Origin: Flavobacterium amnicola | Lineage (GTDB): Bacteria; Bacteroidota; Bacteroidia; Flavobacteriales; Flavobacteriaceae | Direction: 5' to 3' | Assembly (NCBI RefSeq): GCF_004122165.1 | Contig: NZ_SBKO01000005.1 | Span: forward strand, 121,692-185,691 | Length of the DNA: 64,000 nt | Shown here: positions 35,792 through 44,354 of the stretch, piece after piece | Layout: every line of letters starts with the position of its first letter | Numbering within the stretch: position 1 is the stretch's first letter | Notes under the pieces: generated by a model | Told to the model about the DNA's origin: nothing | The model's database searches: none | Seen by the model: the letters and a program-made list of their open reading frames with translations, nothing else | Position numbers and translations under genes: made by a program

Positions 35792-36598
35792 TTATGATTC
35801 TGTTACTTTAACTCGAGGAAATAATATGAATATATTTGAACCATGCCTCTCCACATCATTAGTGCCCTCTTCCCTTTCGATTTGTTCAGTAAAGATAGCT
35901 TCTAGTTTTAATACAAACACCTTCAATTCCTCAATTAACTTATCTAAACAAACACTTAAATCTTCGAAATCATTCTTTTTACGTTCAACAGAACGTAACA
36001 TGATATTCTCAATTTCTTTACCTGAAGATATACCAGGGGATAAATATGTATCAAAAGTATCATGATGTGTAAAAATACCTGCAGATAAAAGTATTAAATT
36101 GCATTCATCAGGGGATGATAAATTATGTCTCCACGAAAGTGAGCCATAAATAGGTAAGTTTTTTAACATAAAGACTTCTTCAACCCTTTCATCAAGATGT
36201 TGATTTGTATTCCTTATTTTCTTAGCTTTTTTGATTTCTATCAAATCTGAATTATCAATTTCTTTAAAGTGTCTAGTTATCAAGTTTAAAAAAACTGTCG
36301 AACTATTTATGATTGACCATGCGTCCAAAAAAAATTCAGAGTATATATATTTTTTGGTTTTTAAATTTTCTTCAATATTCAAGAGATTTAAATGAAGGCG
36401 CTCATAACTTATATTGCATATATCAACACTATAAGTAATAGCATTAAATGTAGATGCTTGTTTTGCATTTAATTTTTTTGGTGGTCTTCTTAAATAGGAG
36501 TCTTTGCTTATTATCATAGATTTATATAAGTTAAATTTTTCAGTTCTTATTCTTTTACAAATTTTTAAATTCTGAGTATTGAATGGATTATAAATCAA
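35792..36598 (-). CDS. HEPN-like protein with an Rx4H motif
   Basis: A 268-residue, largely helical protein. Residues 124-140 (KAKKIRNTNQHLDERV) contain R129-N-x-x-x-H134, the RNxxxH signature of HEPN ribonucleases, preceded by a long helix (FFLDAWSIINSSTVFLNLI) as in that fold. The family assignment rests on this motif and helix pattern only. It is the second gene of a two-gene unit, overlapping the upstream gene by 11 bases. HEPN proteins near defence genes often degrade tRNA or other RNA on infection. Confidence 0.55.
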   Translation of the reverse strand: MIYNPFNTQNLKICKRIRTEKFNLYKSMIISKDSYLRRPPKKLNAKQASTFNAITYSVDICNISYERLHLNLLNIEENLKTKKYIYSEFFLDAWSIINSSTVFLNLITRHFKEIDNSDLIEIKKAKKIRNTNQHLDERVEEVFMLKNLPIYGSLSWRHNLSSPDECNLILLSAGIFTHHDTFDTYLSPGISSGKEIENIMLRSVERKKNDFEDLSVCLDKLIEELKVFVLKLEAIFTEQIEREEGTNDVERHGSNIFILFPRVKVTES

Positions 36599-37619
36599 GA
36601 GCTAGCTTAATAAAATCTCCCGAATCTTTATCCATCATTACCATTCCTGCATCTTTAGGGTTTTCAAGTTTATATCTCCCTTTAGCAGTGCCATTGAGGG
36701 CATAATCATGACCATCAATTGTTACAATACACCAATGCTTATATCTACATTCAATAATAACTTCATTAGCAAAAAATGGCCAATCTCCTTCATATTCAGA
36801 TTTTAAAATCTTTTTAAATTTTATATTTGGATTTAGTTTTCTTTCTAAATTGTTTTTTAGGGTTCTCTTATGCACTTTTTTTGGCGTCTCGTTGTACCTT
36901 GTTGTACTTTTCCGATAGTCTTTATTTCCAAAATCCTTTTCGTAAAGCATTCCAAATTCATGAAAAGAAGCCACTGATATTTGTTTTGCTTTTTCTCCAA
37001 TGCAATTAAAAATGAATTGTCTTGATAATGCTGAAACAAATTGCTCAAAAATGATAATTATTATACTATTTAATTTATAATAAACTTCATGTTGAGTTTC
37101 TTGACTAAATAATTTTGACAATAATTTTTCATCATTTATTAAGTGCTTATTTTCAAAATTGTTCCATAATTCTTTAGTATTTAATGGGATTTTTTTGTTT
37201 TCTGTGACTAAATCAAAATTATAGTATCTTGACTTCTTGCCAAATTCTGATATTATAAAAAGTAACTCTTTTAATTCCGTATTATTCTTTAAAAACTCAA
37301 CATCATTTTTGTATTGTGGTCGATTGAAGTCAAAATAATATTTATCGATGATTTCCCTCAACAACGATTCTAAATCATGTCCTAAATCTCTTATATATTC
37401 AAAAGTGGGGTATTTTTTATTTACATTTTGATAGGCAAGACAAATGTATGATTTCATAAATCTTTCAAACCCTTGCGAAAGGAGTTGGAAAGGTAAAAAA
37501 TGAAAATTGTTATGTAAATTAATATTCTGGAGTTCACCAAAGCCAAGAGTTATTAACTTGTAAGAAGTTTCAACTTCTTCTAATAAGGCGAAATGTTTAA
37601 TTATTTCTTTTTGGTCCAT
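36588..37619 (-). CDS. HEPN-like helical protein with C-terminal DUF2511-like domain
   Basis: A 343-residue protein. The N-terminal 250 residues are helical with features of substrate-recognition HEPN domains: QLLSQGFERFMKSYICLAY, then RDLGHDLESLL and KKSRYYNFD. No Rx4-6H motif is seen, so it may be a catalytically inactive partner. The end (about 272-343) reads WPFFANEVIIEC...DGHDYALNGTAKG, like DUF2511. It is transcribed divergently from thsA, and its downstream partner overlaps it by 11 bases. Confidence 0.5.
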   Translation of the reverse strand: MDQKEIIKHFALLEEVETSYKLITLGFGELQNINLHNNFHFLPFQLLSQGFERFMKSYICLAYQNVNKKYPTFEYIRDLGHDLESLLREIIDKYYFDFNRPQYKNDVEFLKNNTELKELLFIISEFGKKSRYYNFDLVTENKKIPLNTKELWNNFENKHLINDEKLLSKLFSQETQHEVYYKLNSIIIIIFEQFVSALSRQFIFNCIGEKAKQISVASFHEFGMLYEKDFGNKDYRKSTTRYNETPKKVHKRTLKNNLERKLNPNIKFKKILKSEYEGDWPFFANEVIIECRYKHWCIVTIDGHDYALNGTAKGRYKLENPKDAGMVMMDKDSGDFIKLALDL

Positions 37620-37770
37620 ATTTTCTGAGTTTCCATAAAATTAACTGATATATGTTAAGATATAAGTAAAGCTTAATAAAAGTAATAATAATCTTTTGGG
37701 ATATGTTGTCAATAAATCAAAAATCAGTAATAATACGTATTGTGTGAAATGTTGGATTTTATTTTTTTGT

Positions 37771-37905
37771 TACGGTTTTCCGTAATGAAATAATTGATTT
37801 ATTGATGTTATTTGTTATTAAGAATCAAGGGGCATCACCTAATTTAGTTAGATGAAATATCCCTAAAATTAGGGATTGTTTGGTGTTTATTTATTTGTAT
37901 ATATT
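37771..37905 (+). promoter_or_regulatory. Cargo operator-promoter, copy C (Thoeris)
   Basis: A leader highly similar to copy A (TACGGTTTTCCGTAATGAAA at 37771), TTTAGTTAG ending at 37851, a 9-base spacer, the palindrome CCCTAAAATTAGGG (37861-37874), ATTG (37875-37878), 19 bases and TATATATT (37898-37905). thsA starts 25 bases later. The gap 37620-37929 also holds the divergent HEPN-pair promoter. Confidence 0.7.
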
Positions 37906-37929
37906 CCCAAAAATTTTAAAAATTAATAA

Positions 37930-39372
37930 ATGAAATTTGACAACGAGATTGAAGTTTTTATAAATGACTTCGTTAAAGACTTAAATGAAGGTACTGCATC
38001 TATATTTGCTGGTGCAGGACTTTCGATTACCGCTGGCTTTGTAAACTGGAGTGAATTAATGACAGAAATAGCACAAGACTTAGGCTTGGATATAAACGCT
38101 GAAAAGGATTTGGTTTCAATTGCTCAATTTCATGTTAATGAAAACCAAAATCGTACTAAACTCAATAGAAAAATTTTAGAAGAGTTTACAGAACATGCAA
38201 CTGAAACCGAAAATCATAAAATAATTGCTAAACTTCCAATTTCTTCAATATGGACAACAAATTATGACCAATTAATTGAAAAATCTTTTACCAACCAGAA
38301 TAAAATCGTTGATATAAAGTATACAAATAGCCAATTACTTACAACGAAACCAAAAAGAGATATTGTAATTTATAAGATGCATGGTGATGTAAATCATCCA
38401 AACTCAGCAATATTAACTAAACAACAATACGAACAGTATCACCAAACTCACGAACCATTTATTAATGCTTTAACAGGTGAATTAACAACAAAAACATTTT
38501 TATTTATTGGGTTCAGTTTTACCGACCCAAACTTAGATTATGTATTGAGCAGACTCAATTTTAGATTTAGAGAAGAACAAAGACAGCATTATTGTTTTGT
38601 TAAAAAGCCTGTTTTAGGAGATTATCTGAATCCAGACCAAGCGACTTTCGATTATAATGTTAAAAAGCAATCTTTAGTTATTAATGATTTAAAAAGATAT
38701 GGTATTAAATCGCTTAAAATTGACAATTATACCGATATAACCAGTATACTTTCGGAAATAGAAATGCGATACAAAAAGCGCACTATTTTTATTTCTGGAA
38801 GTGCTGAAACATATTCTCCATTTGATAAAAACGATGCTATAAGTTTTGTGCATTTGCTATCTAAAAGAATTATCGAGAACAATTATAGAATTGTTAATGG
38901 TTTTGGTTGGGGAATAGGAAGTTCAGTCATTAATGGTGCACTTGAAGCAATTTATTCTAATCCATTAAGATATTCTGAAAATCAATTAGTGTTAAAGCCT
39001 TTTCCTCAATTTGCCACTAGTGACAAAAGTTTACCAGAGCTTTGGAATGAATATCGTCAAAAAATGATTTCACAATGTGGAATCTCAATTTTTATTTTTG
39101 GAAATAAATTAGTTAATGATGAAATAGTTGATGCTGACGGAATAATGAAAGAATTTATTATTTCTAAAGAAAATGGAAATATTTGTATTCCTATCGGGAT
39201 TACAGATTTTATGGCATTAAAAATTTACGAAATAATTATTGAAGACCCTTCAAAATATTTTGAAACACCTGATATTATTGTTCCTTTTTTAAAAAAATTA
39301 GCTGATAAAGCTACAAGTTTACCAGATGCAATAAAAACATTACTCGATTTATTAAACAAAATAAAAAATTAA
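37930..39372 (+). CDS. thsA: Thoeris effector ThsA (SIR2-SLOG NADase)
   Basis: A 480-residue protein, the family's usual length. The N-terminal SIR2 domain (1-280) has GAGLS (28-32), TTNYD with N111 and D113, and MHGD with H151, the NAD-hydrolysing residues. The C-terminal SLOG (STALD) domain starts at RTIFISGSAE (about 284). R376, K393 and E408 fall where Bacillus cereus ThsA has its cyclic ADP-ribose ligands (R371, K388, E403). When TIR proteins signal phage infection, ThsA destroys NAD+ and stops the cell. It is first in a three-gene operon, driven by operator copy C. Confidence 0.93.
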   Translation: MKFDNEIEVFINDFVKDLNEGTASIFAGAGLSITAGFVNWSELMTEIAQDLGLDINAEKDLVSIAQFHVNENQNRTKLNRKILEEFTEHATETENHKIIAKLPISSIWTTNYDQLIEKSFTNQNKIVDIKYTNSQLLTTKPKRDIVIYKMHGDVNHPNSAILTKQQYEQYHQTHEPFINALTGELTTKTFLFIGFSFTDPNLDYVLSRLNFRFREEQRQHYCFVKKPVLGDYLNPDQATFDYNVKKQSLVINDLKRYGIKSLKIDNYTDITSILSEIEMRYKKRTIFISGSAETYSPFDKNDAISFVHLLSKRIIENNYRIVNGFGWGIGSSVINGALEAIYSNPLRYSENQLVLKPFPQFATSDKSLPELWNEYRQKMISQCGISIFIFGNKLVNDEIVDADGIMKEFIISKENGNICIPIGITDFMALKIYEIIIEDPSKYFETPDIIVPFLKKLADKATSLPDAIKTLLDLLNKIKN

Positions 39373-39375
39373 ATT

Positions 39376-39867
39376 ATGGCAAGAAAAGTATTTACAAGTT
39401 TTCATTACGAACCTGATAATTGGAGAGCATCACAGGTTAGAAATATGGGTAAATTAGAAGGTAGTAGTGTTGTAACCACAAATAAATGGGAAGAAGTTAC
39501 TAAAGGCGGGGATAAAGAAATAAAAAACTGGATTAATGATAATATGAGTGGAAAATCTTGTGTTGTTGTTTTTGTTGGTGAAAATACTGCCAATAGGAAA
39601 TGGATTGACTATGAAATTAAAAAAGCTTGGGAAGAAGGGAGGGGCCTTTTTGGAATTTATATACACAACCTAAAAAATAGTAATGGTGAACAAGCAAATA
39701 AAGGTAGTAATCCCTTTGAGCACTTTACTCTTGATGGGAAAAAATTATCTTCTATTGTTAAATGTTATAATCCCCCATATTCAATTAGTACCAATGTTTA
39801 CAATCATATAAAAGAAAACATAGAAGATTGGATTGAAGATGCTATAACCATTAGGAATTCATATTAA
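39376..39867 (+). CDS. thsB: Thoeris TIR-like sensor ThsB (DUF1863 type)
   Basis: A 163-residue protein of the TIR-like DUF1863 (MTH538) type found in ThsB. It starts ARKVFTSFHYEPDNWRAS-QVRNM, and the putative catalytic glutamate is E80 in WIDYEIKKAW, followed by GLFGIYIHNLK. ThsB proteins recognise a phage component and convert NAD+ to a cyclic ADP-ribose isomer that activates ThsA. It starts three bases after the thsA stop. Confidence 0.9.
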   Translation: MARKVFTSFHYEPDNWRASQVRNMGKLEGSSVVTTNKWEEVTKGGDKEIKNWINDNMSGKSCVVVFVGENTANRKWIDYEIKKAWEEGRGLFGIYIHNLKNSNGEQANKGSNPFEHFTLDGKKLSSIVKCYNPPYSISTNVYNHIKENIEDWIEDAITIRNSY

Positions 39868-39878
39868 TTTTTTTTGAA

Positions 39879-40466
39879 ATGAGTATTTTAAGCAAATCAG
39901 AACTTATTGGATTTAGAAATTCAACTAGGACTTTTTCCAAGGGAATAAATGAAAGTTTGTCTGAATTTATAAATGAATCAAAAGTTAATAAAGTCACTGT
40001 TTTTTTGTCGCACAAACACGATGAACGCTCTGAATTGGATGCGGCAATTAGCTTCTTGAAGAGAAATGGCGTGAGTGTATACGTTGATTGGTTAGATGAA
40101 GGAATGCCAAAATATACCTCGGGTAAAACAGCTGAAAGAATTAAAAATAAAATAAAGGAAAATAAAAAATTTATTTTTTTAGCAACAGAAGGAGCTATCA
40201 ATTCAAAATGGTGCAATTGGGAGCTTGGTTTTGGTGATGCACATAAATATATCGACAATATTGCAGTTTTTCCTGTTAGAGAAAATGGAACTACTTTCAC
40301 AGGAAGTGAATATTTGCAAATTTATCCAAGAATTGAATATGTTGCTCCAAATTCTGTTTCAAGACAAATAGGCGGTTATTTTACAAGTGGATATTATGTT
40401 ATCACTCCAGCTGATTCAAAAGGCATAAGTAGATATCACAAATTGGAAGATTGGTTGAATAGATAG
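39879..40466 (+). CDS. Second Thoeris TIR-domain protein
   Basis: A 195-residue protein with a canonical TIR domain after about 38 residues: KVTVFLSHKHDE (strand A and box 1), VYVDWLDEGMP, FLATEGAINSKWCNWELGFGD with the putative catalytic E115, and a C-terminal extension (to about 195). It differs from the DUF1863-type TIR upstream. Many Thoeris loci carry several TIR genes with different phage ranges, which fits its position 11 bases downstream and just before a terminator. Confidence 0.88.
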   Translation: MSILSKSELIGFRNSTRTFSKGINESLSEFINESKVNKVTVFLSHKHDERSELDAAISFLKRNGVSVYVDWLDEGMPKYTSGKTAERIKNKIKENKKFIFLATEGAINSKWCNWELGFGDAHKYIDNIAVFPVRENGTTFTGSEYLQIYPRIEYVAPNSVSRQIGGYFTSGYYVITPADSKGISRYHKLEDWLNR

Positions 40467-40470
40467 AAGA

Positions 40471-40502
40471 TAAAACCTACTCCAGCATTGGAATAGGTTT
40501 TA
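40471..40502 (+). terminator. Intrinsic terminator of the Thoeris operon
   Basis: AAAACCTAcTCC / GGAaTAGGTTTT stem with a short loop and T-rich tail. Confidence 0.8.
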
Positions 40503-40537
40503 TGTTTTATTTGTGTTAACGAATTCTTCAAAACTAA

Positions 40538-41365
40538 TTAATCTCTTGGATTCTCATAATAATCACTCATTTGAGTTTCATAATCAACGGTGGCTTTTTT
40601 CTTGTTTTTAATTAATGAAATATGAGCCCATTTACTTCTTGGTGTTTGATTCTTAAAGTGGATATTGAAGTTTTCAAAAATTTCTTTTTTCAGCCATTGT
40701 TTAAATTCTTTTACTGATTTTTCACTGTTAGGTTTAATCAAATGCCTAATTGAATCGAATGTTTCATTATAGACTCTTATTAACTCTGTATCAATTAATT
40801 TTTTTACATTTTTTATTGAAGCAGTAGTTTCAATTTCTGAAACTAATTTACTGCTTAAATCGTCATTACTTAAATAAACATTTGCTGTTTTTTGTAAATA
40901 TTCAGCTAATTCATAAGAAACCACAGGTTCTTGTATAGTAGGTTGCTCAATAGTTTCAGGAATTACTTTAATTGCTGGTTGATTGTTTGCTTTCGTTTCT
41001 TGTGTTTCAATTTTTGGAGCTTCCTTACCAAGATTTCCATATTCAGAAATTGTATAAAAGTAAATTGTTTTATTTGAATCCGCTTTTTTATTTTTTGGAA
41101 TTGAAACATCGTTTTCAAGTCCCGTTTTTCTTAAATATCCAAACTCTTCAAGATTTGATATTGCGTTAAGATACGCTGATTGTCCTATCCCTAGGCGTTT
41201 CTTGTAAAGTTCTTGTGATAGCGTGAATTCGTCCGAATCTGATAAAATTGAAATCAGTAATAATCTTGCTGTTGTTGATAGCCTTGTATCATTTAATACT
41301 GATAAGTTGATAGTTGTAAATTTTCCGCTTTCATTTTTTTTGCGGATTACTTTTTTGTTTTTCAT
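40538..41365 (-). CDS. Winged-helix (HTH_36-like) protein, replication-initiator candidate
   Basis: A 275-residue protein. Residues about 15-85 form a winged helix of the replication/phage type (LSVLNDTRLSTTARLLLIS, LYKKRLGIGQSAYLNAISNLEEFGYL). A variable Glu/Thr/Pro linker follows (about 115-150), then a helical C-terminal part ending with a basic and acidic tail. Such proteins are common beside origins of plasmids and integrative elements. It is divergent from an 811-base non-coding block full of short hairpins, which fits a replication or transfer role; this is inference. Confidence 0.6.
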   Translation of the reverse strand: MKNKKVIRKKNESGKFTTINLSVLNDTRLSTTARLLLISILSDSDEFTLSQELYKKRLGIGQSAYLNAISNLEEFGYLRKTGLENDVSIPKNKKADSNKTIYFYTISEYGNLGKEAPKIETQETKANNQPAIKVIPETIEQPTIQEPVVSYELAEYLQKTANVYLSNDDLSSKLVSEIETTASIKNVKKLIDTELIRVYNETFDSIRHLIKPNSEKSVKEFKQWLKKEIFENFNIHFKNQTPRSKWAHISLIKNKKKATVDYETQMSDYYENPRD

Positions 41366-41419
41366 TCATAATAAAATTATTCTAGTGTTATTTTTTACGA
41401 GTTGCTGCCCGTACTAGAA

Positions 41420-41450
41420 GCTGGGCGGTACGCCTACCGTATGTCCCAGC
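41420..41450. other. Strong hairpin in the leader of the winged-helix gene
   Basis: GCTGGG (41420-41425) CGGTA / TACCG (41435-41439) CCCAGC (41445-41450), an 11-pair stem with a 5-base bulge. It is GC-rich in an AT-rich region and lies about 55 bases upstream of the start codon at 41365. Confidence 0.6.
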
Positions 41451-41778
41451 ACCGAGGATTTTTAAAACTTAACTGTTCAATAATAAATATCTTTTTTCAA
41501 CTAAAAATTCATCATTTATTAATTTTACTTCAGAAATTGAATTATGTAAATATTAAATCCGATAAAAGATGTTGCAGTTGAATTGGTTCCGAAATTGTAT
41601 TTTAGCAAACCTACTACGAAATACCTTTGCTGTCAAGTTATTTTTTTAAATAATTCATTGAAAATGAAGCAATTAAATTATTCGCCTATTCCGAGTTGAA
41701 ATGTTTTATTTACACTAAAATTTATTTTTCAGACCATGTTAGAGTCTATTTCGGACTATATACTATAAGAGTAATATA

Positions 41779-42064
41779 AAACACTCCGTGAGGTGAGTGT
41801 GTTTTAATTTATATTTTGATTTGTGAGTATCTCCACTTATGTTCCGATACATCACATCTAAATAAATCAATGAGAATTTAAAAAAGAACAACATCAACAC
41901 GAAGGAAAGTGGCGAAGCCAATCCATATTCAACTTGAAGAAATACACAACTCAACTACCCGAAGGGGTATTATGTTAATTTTTAAAATTTAAACAATCTC
42001 AACTGCCGAAGGCGAAGTCTCAATTGCCCTACGGGAAGTTACCCAGCCCATCAACCCCCTGCGG
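41779..42064. other. Hairpin array in a non-coding block (origin-like)
   Basis: No gene is supported between 41366 and 42176. The block holds a stem AAACACTC / GAGTGT (41779-41800) and then a row of small GC-rich hairpins: TGGCgaaGCCA (41910-41920), ACCCgaagGGGT (41957-41969), TGCCgaaGGC (42004-42013), GCCCtaCGGG (42026-42035) and CCCCtgcGG (42056-42064). Four of these follow a TCAACT/TCAATT-like lead (41950, 41997, 42018, 42050), giving iteron-like spacing. Confidence 0.5.
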
Positions 42065-42176
42065 AACAAGACTTAGCCCATTTGCCAATGTACGAGTGAA
42101 AATGAACCTGTTTAAGACCATTCAAATGAAACTGACTAAGTTGTTGTGGAAATGAAAAAAATAGGTGTGATTGAGG

Positions 42177-42425
42177 TTAAACTTCTTTGAAGTCATCGAA
42201 GAATTCTGCTAGAGAAACATTCATTGCTTTGAGAATCTTTATAAGGGTATTCAACTGAATATTAGCACCCGCTTCATATTTTCCATATTGCGCTCTGCTT
42301 ATATTCTTTTCGTATGCAAAAGTCTCAGAGTTTGCATATCCTGCTTCTTTTCTGAAATGCTTTAATCTATCTCCTATTTTTTTTAGATAAATCGACTCGC
42401 TAGTTTCAACCCTTTTCTCTGCCAT
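42177..42425 (-). CDS. XRE-family HTH transcriptional regulator
   Basis: An 82-residue single-domain Cro/CI-type regulator. The helix-turn-helix runs over about 14-70 (RLKHFRKEAGY, FAYEKNISRAQYGKYEAGAN, LIKILKAMNVSLAEFF). It is divergent from the lipoprotein gene at 42543, with two CTCTTTATA-type motifs between them, so it probably represses itself and its neighbour. It is also the only small stand-alone regulator in the element and thus a candidate for binding the shared cargo operators; this is untested. Confidence 0.85.
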   Translation of the reverse strand: MAEKRVETSESIYLKKIGDRLKHFRKEAGYANSETFAYEKNISRAQYGKYEAGANIQLNTLIKILKAMNVSLAEFFDDFKEV

Positions 42426-42431
42426 TTTAAA

Positions 42432-42521
42432 ACTCTTTTTATAGAGTAAATGAATAGAATGTCTTCAGGTTTGACAACTCCAAATAACACCACTCTTTAT
42501 ATGGAGATTTTTATATATTTG
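42432..42521. promoter_or_regulatory. Divergent operator region of the XRE regulator, with promoter
   Basis: Two related sites, ACTCTTTTTATAGAGT (42432-42447, inverted repeat) and ACTCTTTATATGGAGA (42492-42507), lie between the divergent genes. TATATTTG (42514-42521) is a full -7 element for the lipoprotein gene, so the second site overlaps its promoter. Confidence 0.6.
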
Positions 42522-42542
42522 CTAGACAAAATTATTTTATTT

Positions 42543-43580
42543 ATGAAAAATTATTTTTGGAGAACATCCACATTAATATTCTTATCTCTTCTTTTTGTGA
42601 ACTGTAAAAACAATAACAATGAAAGCACTTCAACAGCCACAGAAACACTCCCAAACCCTAAAGAAAAAACTTTTGAAGAAGTTCCAGACGCTCCAGATTT
42701 AGGTGCGCCAGCTGCTGGGGGTGATGATGCGTCAGATAGTAATTTTGTTTTTGAAAATTTTGTAGGTGAAGTAATCTATAAAACAAATTATGTGGAAGAA
42801 AGATGTGGGGATGATTATTATGCTCTCAACGAAAATGATATAAATCCGATGAGATTTATTGTTTCAAAAAACGAAATGATAGTTAAGGGTCCATTGGTTG
42901 ATTTAATGGTAAATGGTGAAGGTATTCCTGAAATGATTATTACCATAAATTCTTTGACAAAACATACTCGTGAAGAAGGGAAAGATGCCAGTTTATATGA
43001 TGCCACATGTTCATTCAAAGTATTGGGTGGCAGTTATGCGAATACTAGAGCAATTCTTAAAATTTGGTCGGTTAATGATGAAATTGTATCCATGAGAATT
43101 TTTACCGATAGAAAAAAAAATTGCAGGTATAGTTTTATGACTAGCAAAACAAATGAATCCGAAGTTTCAAAAAGCCCAGTTTCAACCAACGTGAATGTTT
43201 CAACCAACGTGAATGTTTCAACCAACGTAAATGTTACGACCAAACCAAATCAAGAAAATAGAAAAGCTGAATTTCAAGGTGGCAAAGAAGCTTTTTATTC
43301 ATACATAATGAAAAATTTAGATATTCCACAGAGTTTGAAAAATAGTAATGCTGTTTTTGAAGTTGAATTTAAAATTGATAAAGACGGTAATATCAAAGCA
43401 ACGGGAATCAATTCATCATTACCAACCACGGGCAGAGATGAAAATGCAATGCTCAGAGATGGAAAAATATTATCTCATAATATCTACGAATTGTTTTCTA
43501 AGTTGCCGAAATGGAAGCCATCTTTTAATAACGGGAATTATATTGACTCCGAAGATTCCGTAAAAATTTATTTAAAGTAA
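42543..43580 (+). CDS. Lipoprotein with TonB C-terminal-like domain
   Basis: A 345-residue protein. The start at 42543 is chosen because it gives a clean lipoprotein signal (MKNYFWRTSTLIFLSLLFVNC); an upstream in-frame ATG at 42450 lies before the -7 element. An Asn/Ser/Thr/Pro-rich linker and a middle beta domain with cysteines follow. A threefold STNVNV repeat comes next, and the C-terminal 90 residues resemble an energy-transducer TonB domain (YIMKNLDIPQSLKNSNAVFEVEF, KDGNIKATG, LPKWKPSFNNG). The function is unknown; an envelope role is likely. Confidence 0.65.
   Translation: MKNYFWRTSTLIFLSLLFVNCKNNNNESTSTATETLPNPKEKTFEEVPDAPDLGAPAAGGDDASDSNFVFENFVGEVIYKTNYVEERCGDDYYALNENDINPMRFIVSKNEMIVKGPLVDLMVNGEGIPEMIITINSLTKHTREEGKDASLYDATCSFKVLGGSYANTRAILKIWSVNDEIVSMRIFTDRKKNCRYSFMTSKTNESEVSKSPVSTNVNVSTNVNVSTNVNVTTKPNQENRKAEFQGGKEAFYSYIMKNLDIPQSLKNSNAVFEVEFKIDKDGNIKATGINSSLPTTGRDENAMLRDGKILSHNIYELFSKLPKWKPSFNNGNYIDSEDSVKIYLK
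43186..43239 (+). repeat. Tandem 18-base repeat, three units
   Basis: Units of about AACGTGAATGTTTCAACC encode STNVNV three times inside the lipoprotein; the last unit has diverged. It is a slippage-prone linker. Confidence 0.75.
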
Positions 43581-43877
43581 TTAAAGTACCTAAAACGTGG
43601 TTTTATTGTTCCTTTTTGTACCCCATTAGTTCCGTCATTAGCCAGTAAATACTAAAGGGTCAAACACCAAAAAATACCCCCTAGGTGCTAAAAACCCCTC
43701 TTCCCCCGTGTAAACATTGTGAAAAATCGGGAAATGTGTTTTTAACATTTTACCGCCCCGATAGGCGAATAATCGACTTACCTATTATTAGGTATTCAAA
43801 TTGCCGTTTAAATTTTCTAGGAAAAAGTCAGAAATCGATTTTCGCTTTTTTAGTTGATATTTATAATTAAAGAAAAT

Positions 43878-44024
43878 ATGAAAATAATCCTTACACTTTC
43901 ACAGCTAAAAAAATTACTGGAAACGGAAGACCCGAAATATCCAATTACATTTGAAGTGGCGAATTTTACGGATGAAGAACTTATAGAGTTTTCACAATTG
44001 TTTCAACCAAAAAATTATGATTGA
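43878..44024 (+). CDS. Small hypothetical protein
   Basis: A 48-codon frame starting MKIILTLSQLKKLLE and ending QLFQPKNYD, with an amphipathic first helix and an acidic middle. It is preceded by AAAGAAAAT and has normal codon use for the element. No family recognised, and its small size leaves it uncertain. The 297 bases before it (43581-43877) hold no convincing gene or hairpin. Confidence 0.45.
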   Translation: MKIILTLSQLKKLLETEDPKYPITFEVANFTDEELIEFSQLFQPKNYD

Positions 44025-44040
44025 TTATTTGAATAAGGTT

Positions 44041-44212
44041 TTGTTAAACACTTTACTAGATAGTACACTTGTTGTAAGAGTTGTGAACAAAGTGTTTATA
44101 ATTAAACATTAAATTTAATGAAACAAATTTTGTTATATAACAAAATTCTAATAAGTTTGTACCGTGCACTAGAGTAATTAAAAAGGGTGGTACTTATAAA
44201 GCACCACCTTTT
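44041..44212 (+). ncRNA. Candidate structured RNA 1 with terminator
   Basis: AAACACTTT (44046-44054) pairs with AAAGTGTTT (44089-44097). A perfect 18-base palindrome TTTTGTTATATAACAAAA (44128-44145) follows, then a terminator-like stem AAAAGGgTGGTaC / GcACCAcCTTTT (44182-44212). No coding frame covers it. It could be a small RNA, or a regulatory or recombination site. Confidence 0.35.
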
Positions 44213-44354
44213 AATTCTAAATGTTAAACAATACCATCACAAAAATTGTAACATCAATCAAGATGTTTAAGTGAAGGTTTAATACTAATTTGTTTTTCTT
44301 TTTCTTTTTACTCACCGTAATTAGTTTTAGAAATTAATAAATAGGTTAATCTTA

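Noticed and set aside
41763..41954. Minus-strand frame of 63 codons in the non-coding block
   Set aside because: It runs through several hairpins, has no family resemblance and biased composition; more likely chance.
43685..43870. Plus-strand frame of 61 codons
   Set aside because: It lacks an ATG start and recognisable features, and its composition does not look coding.
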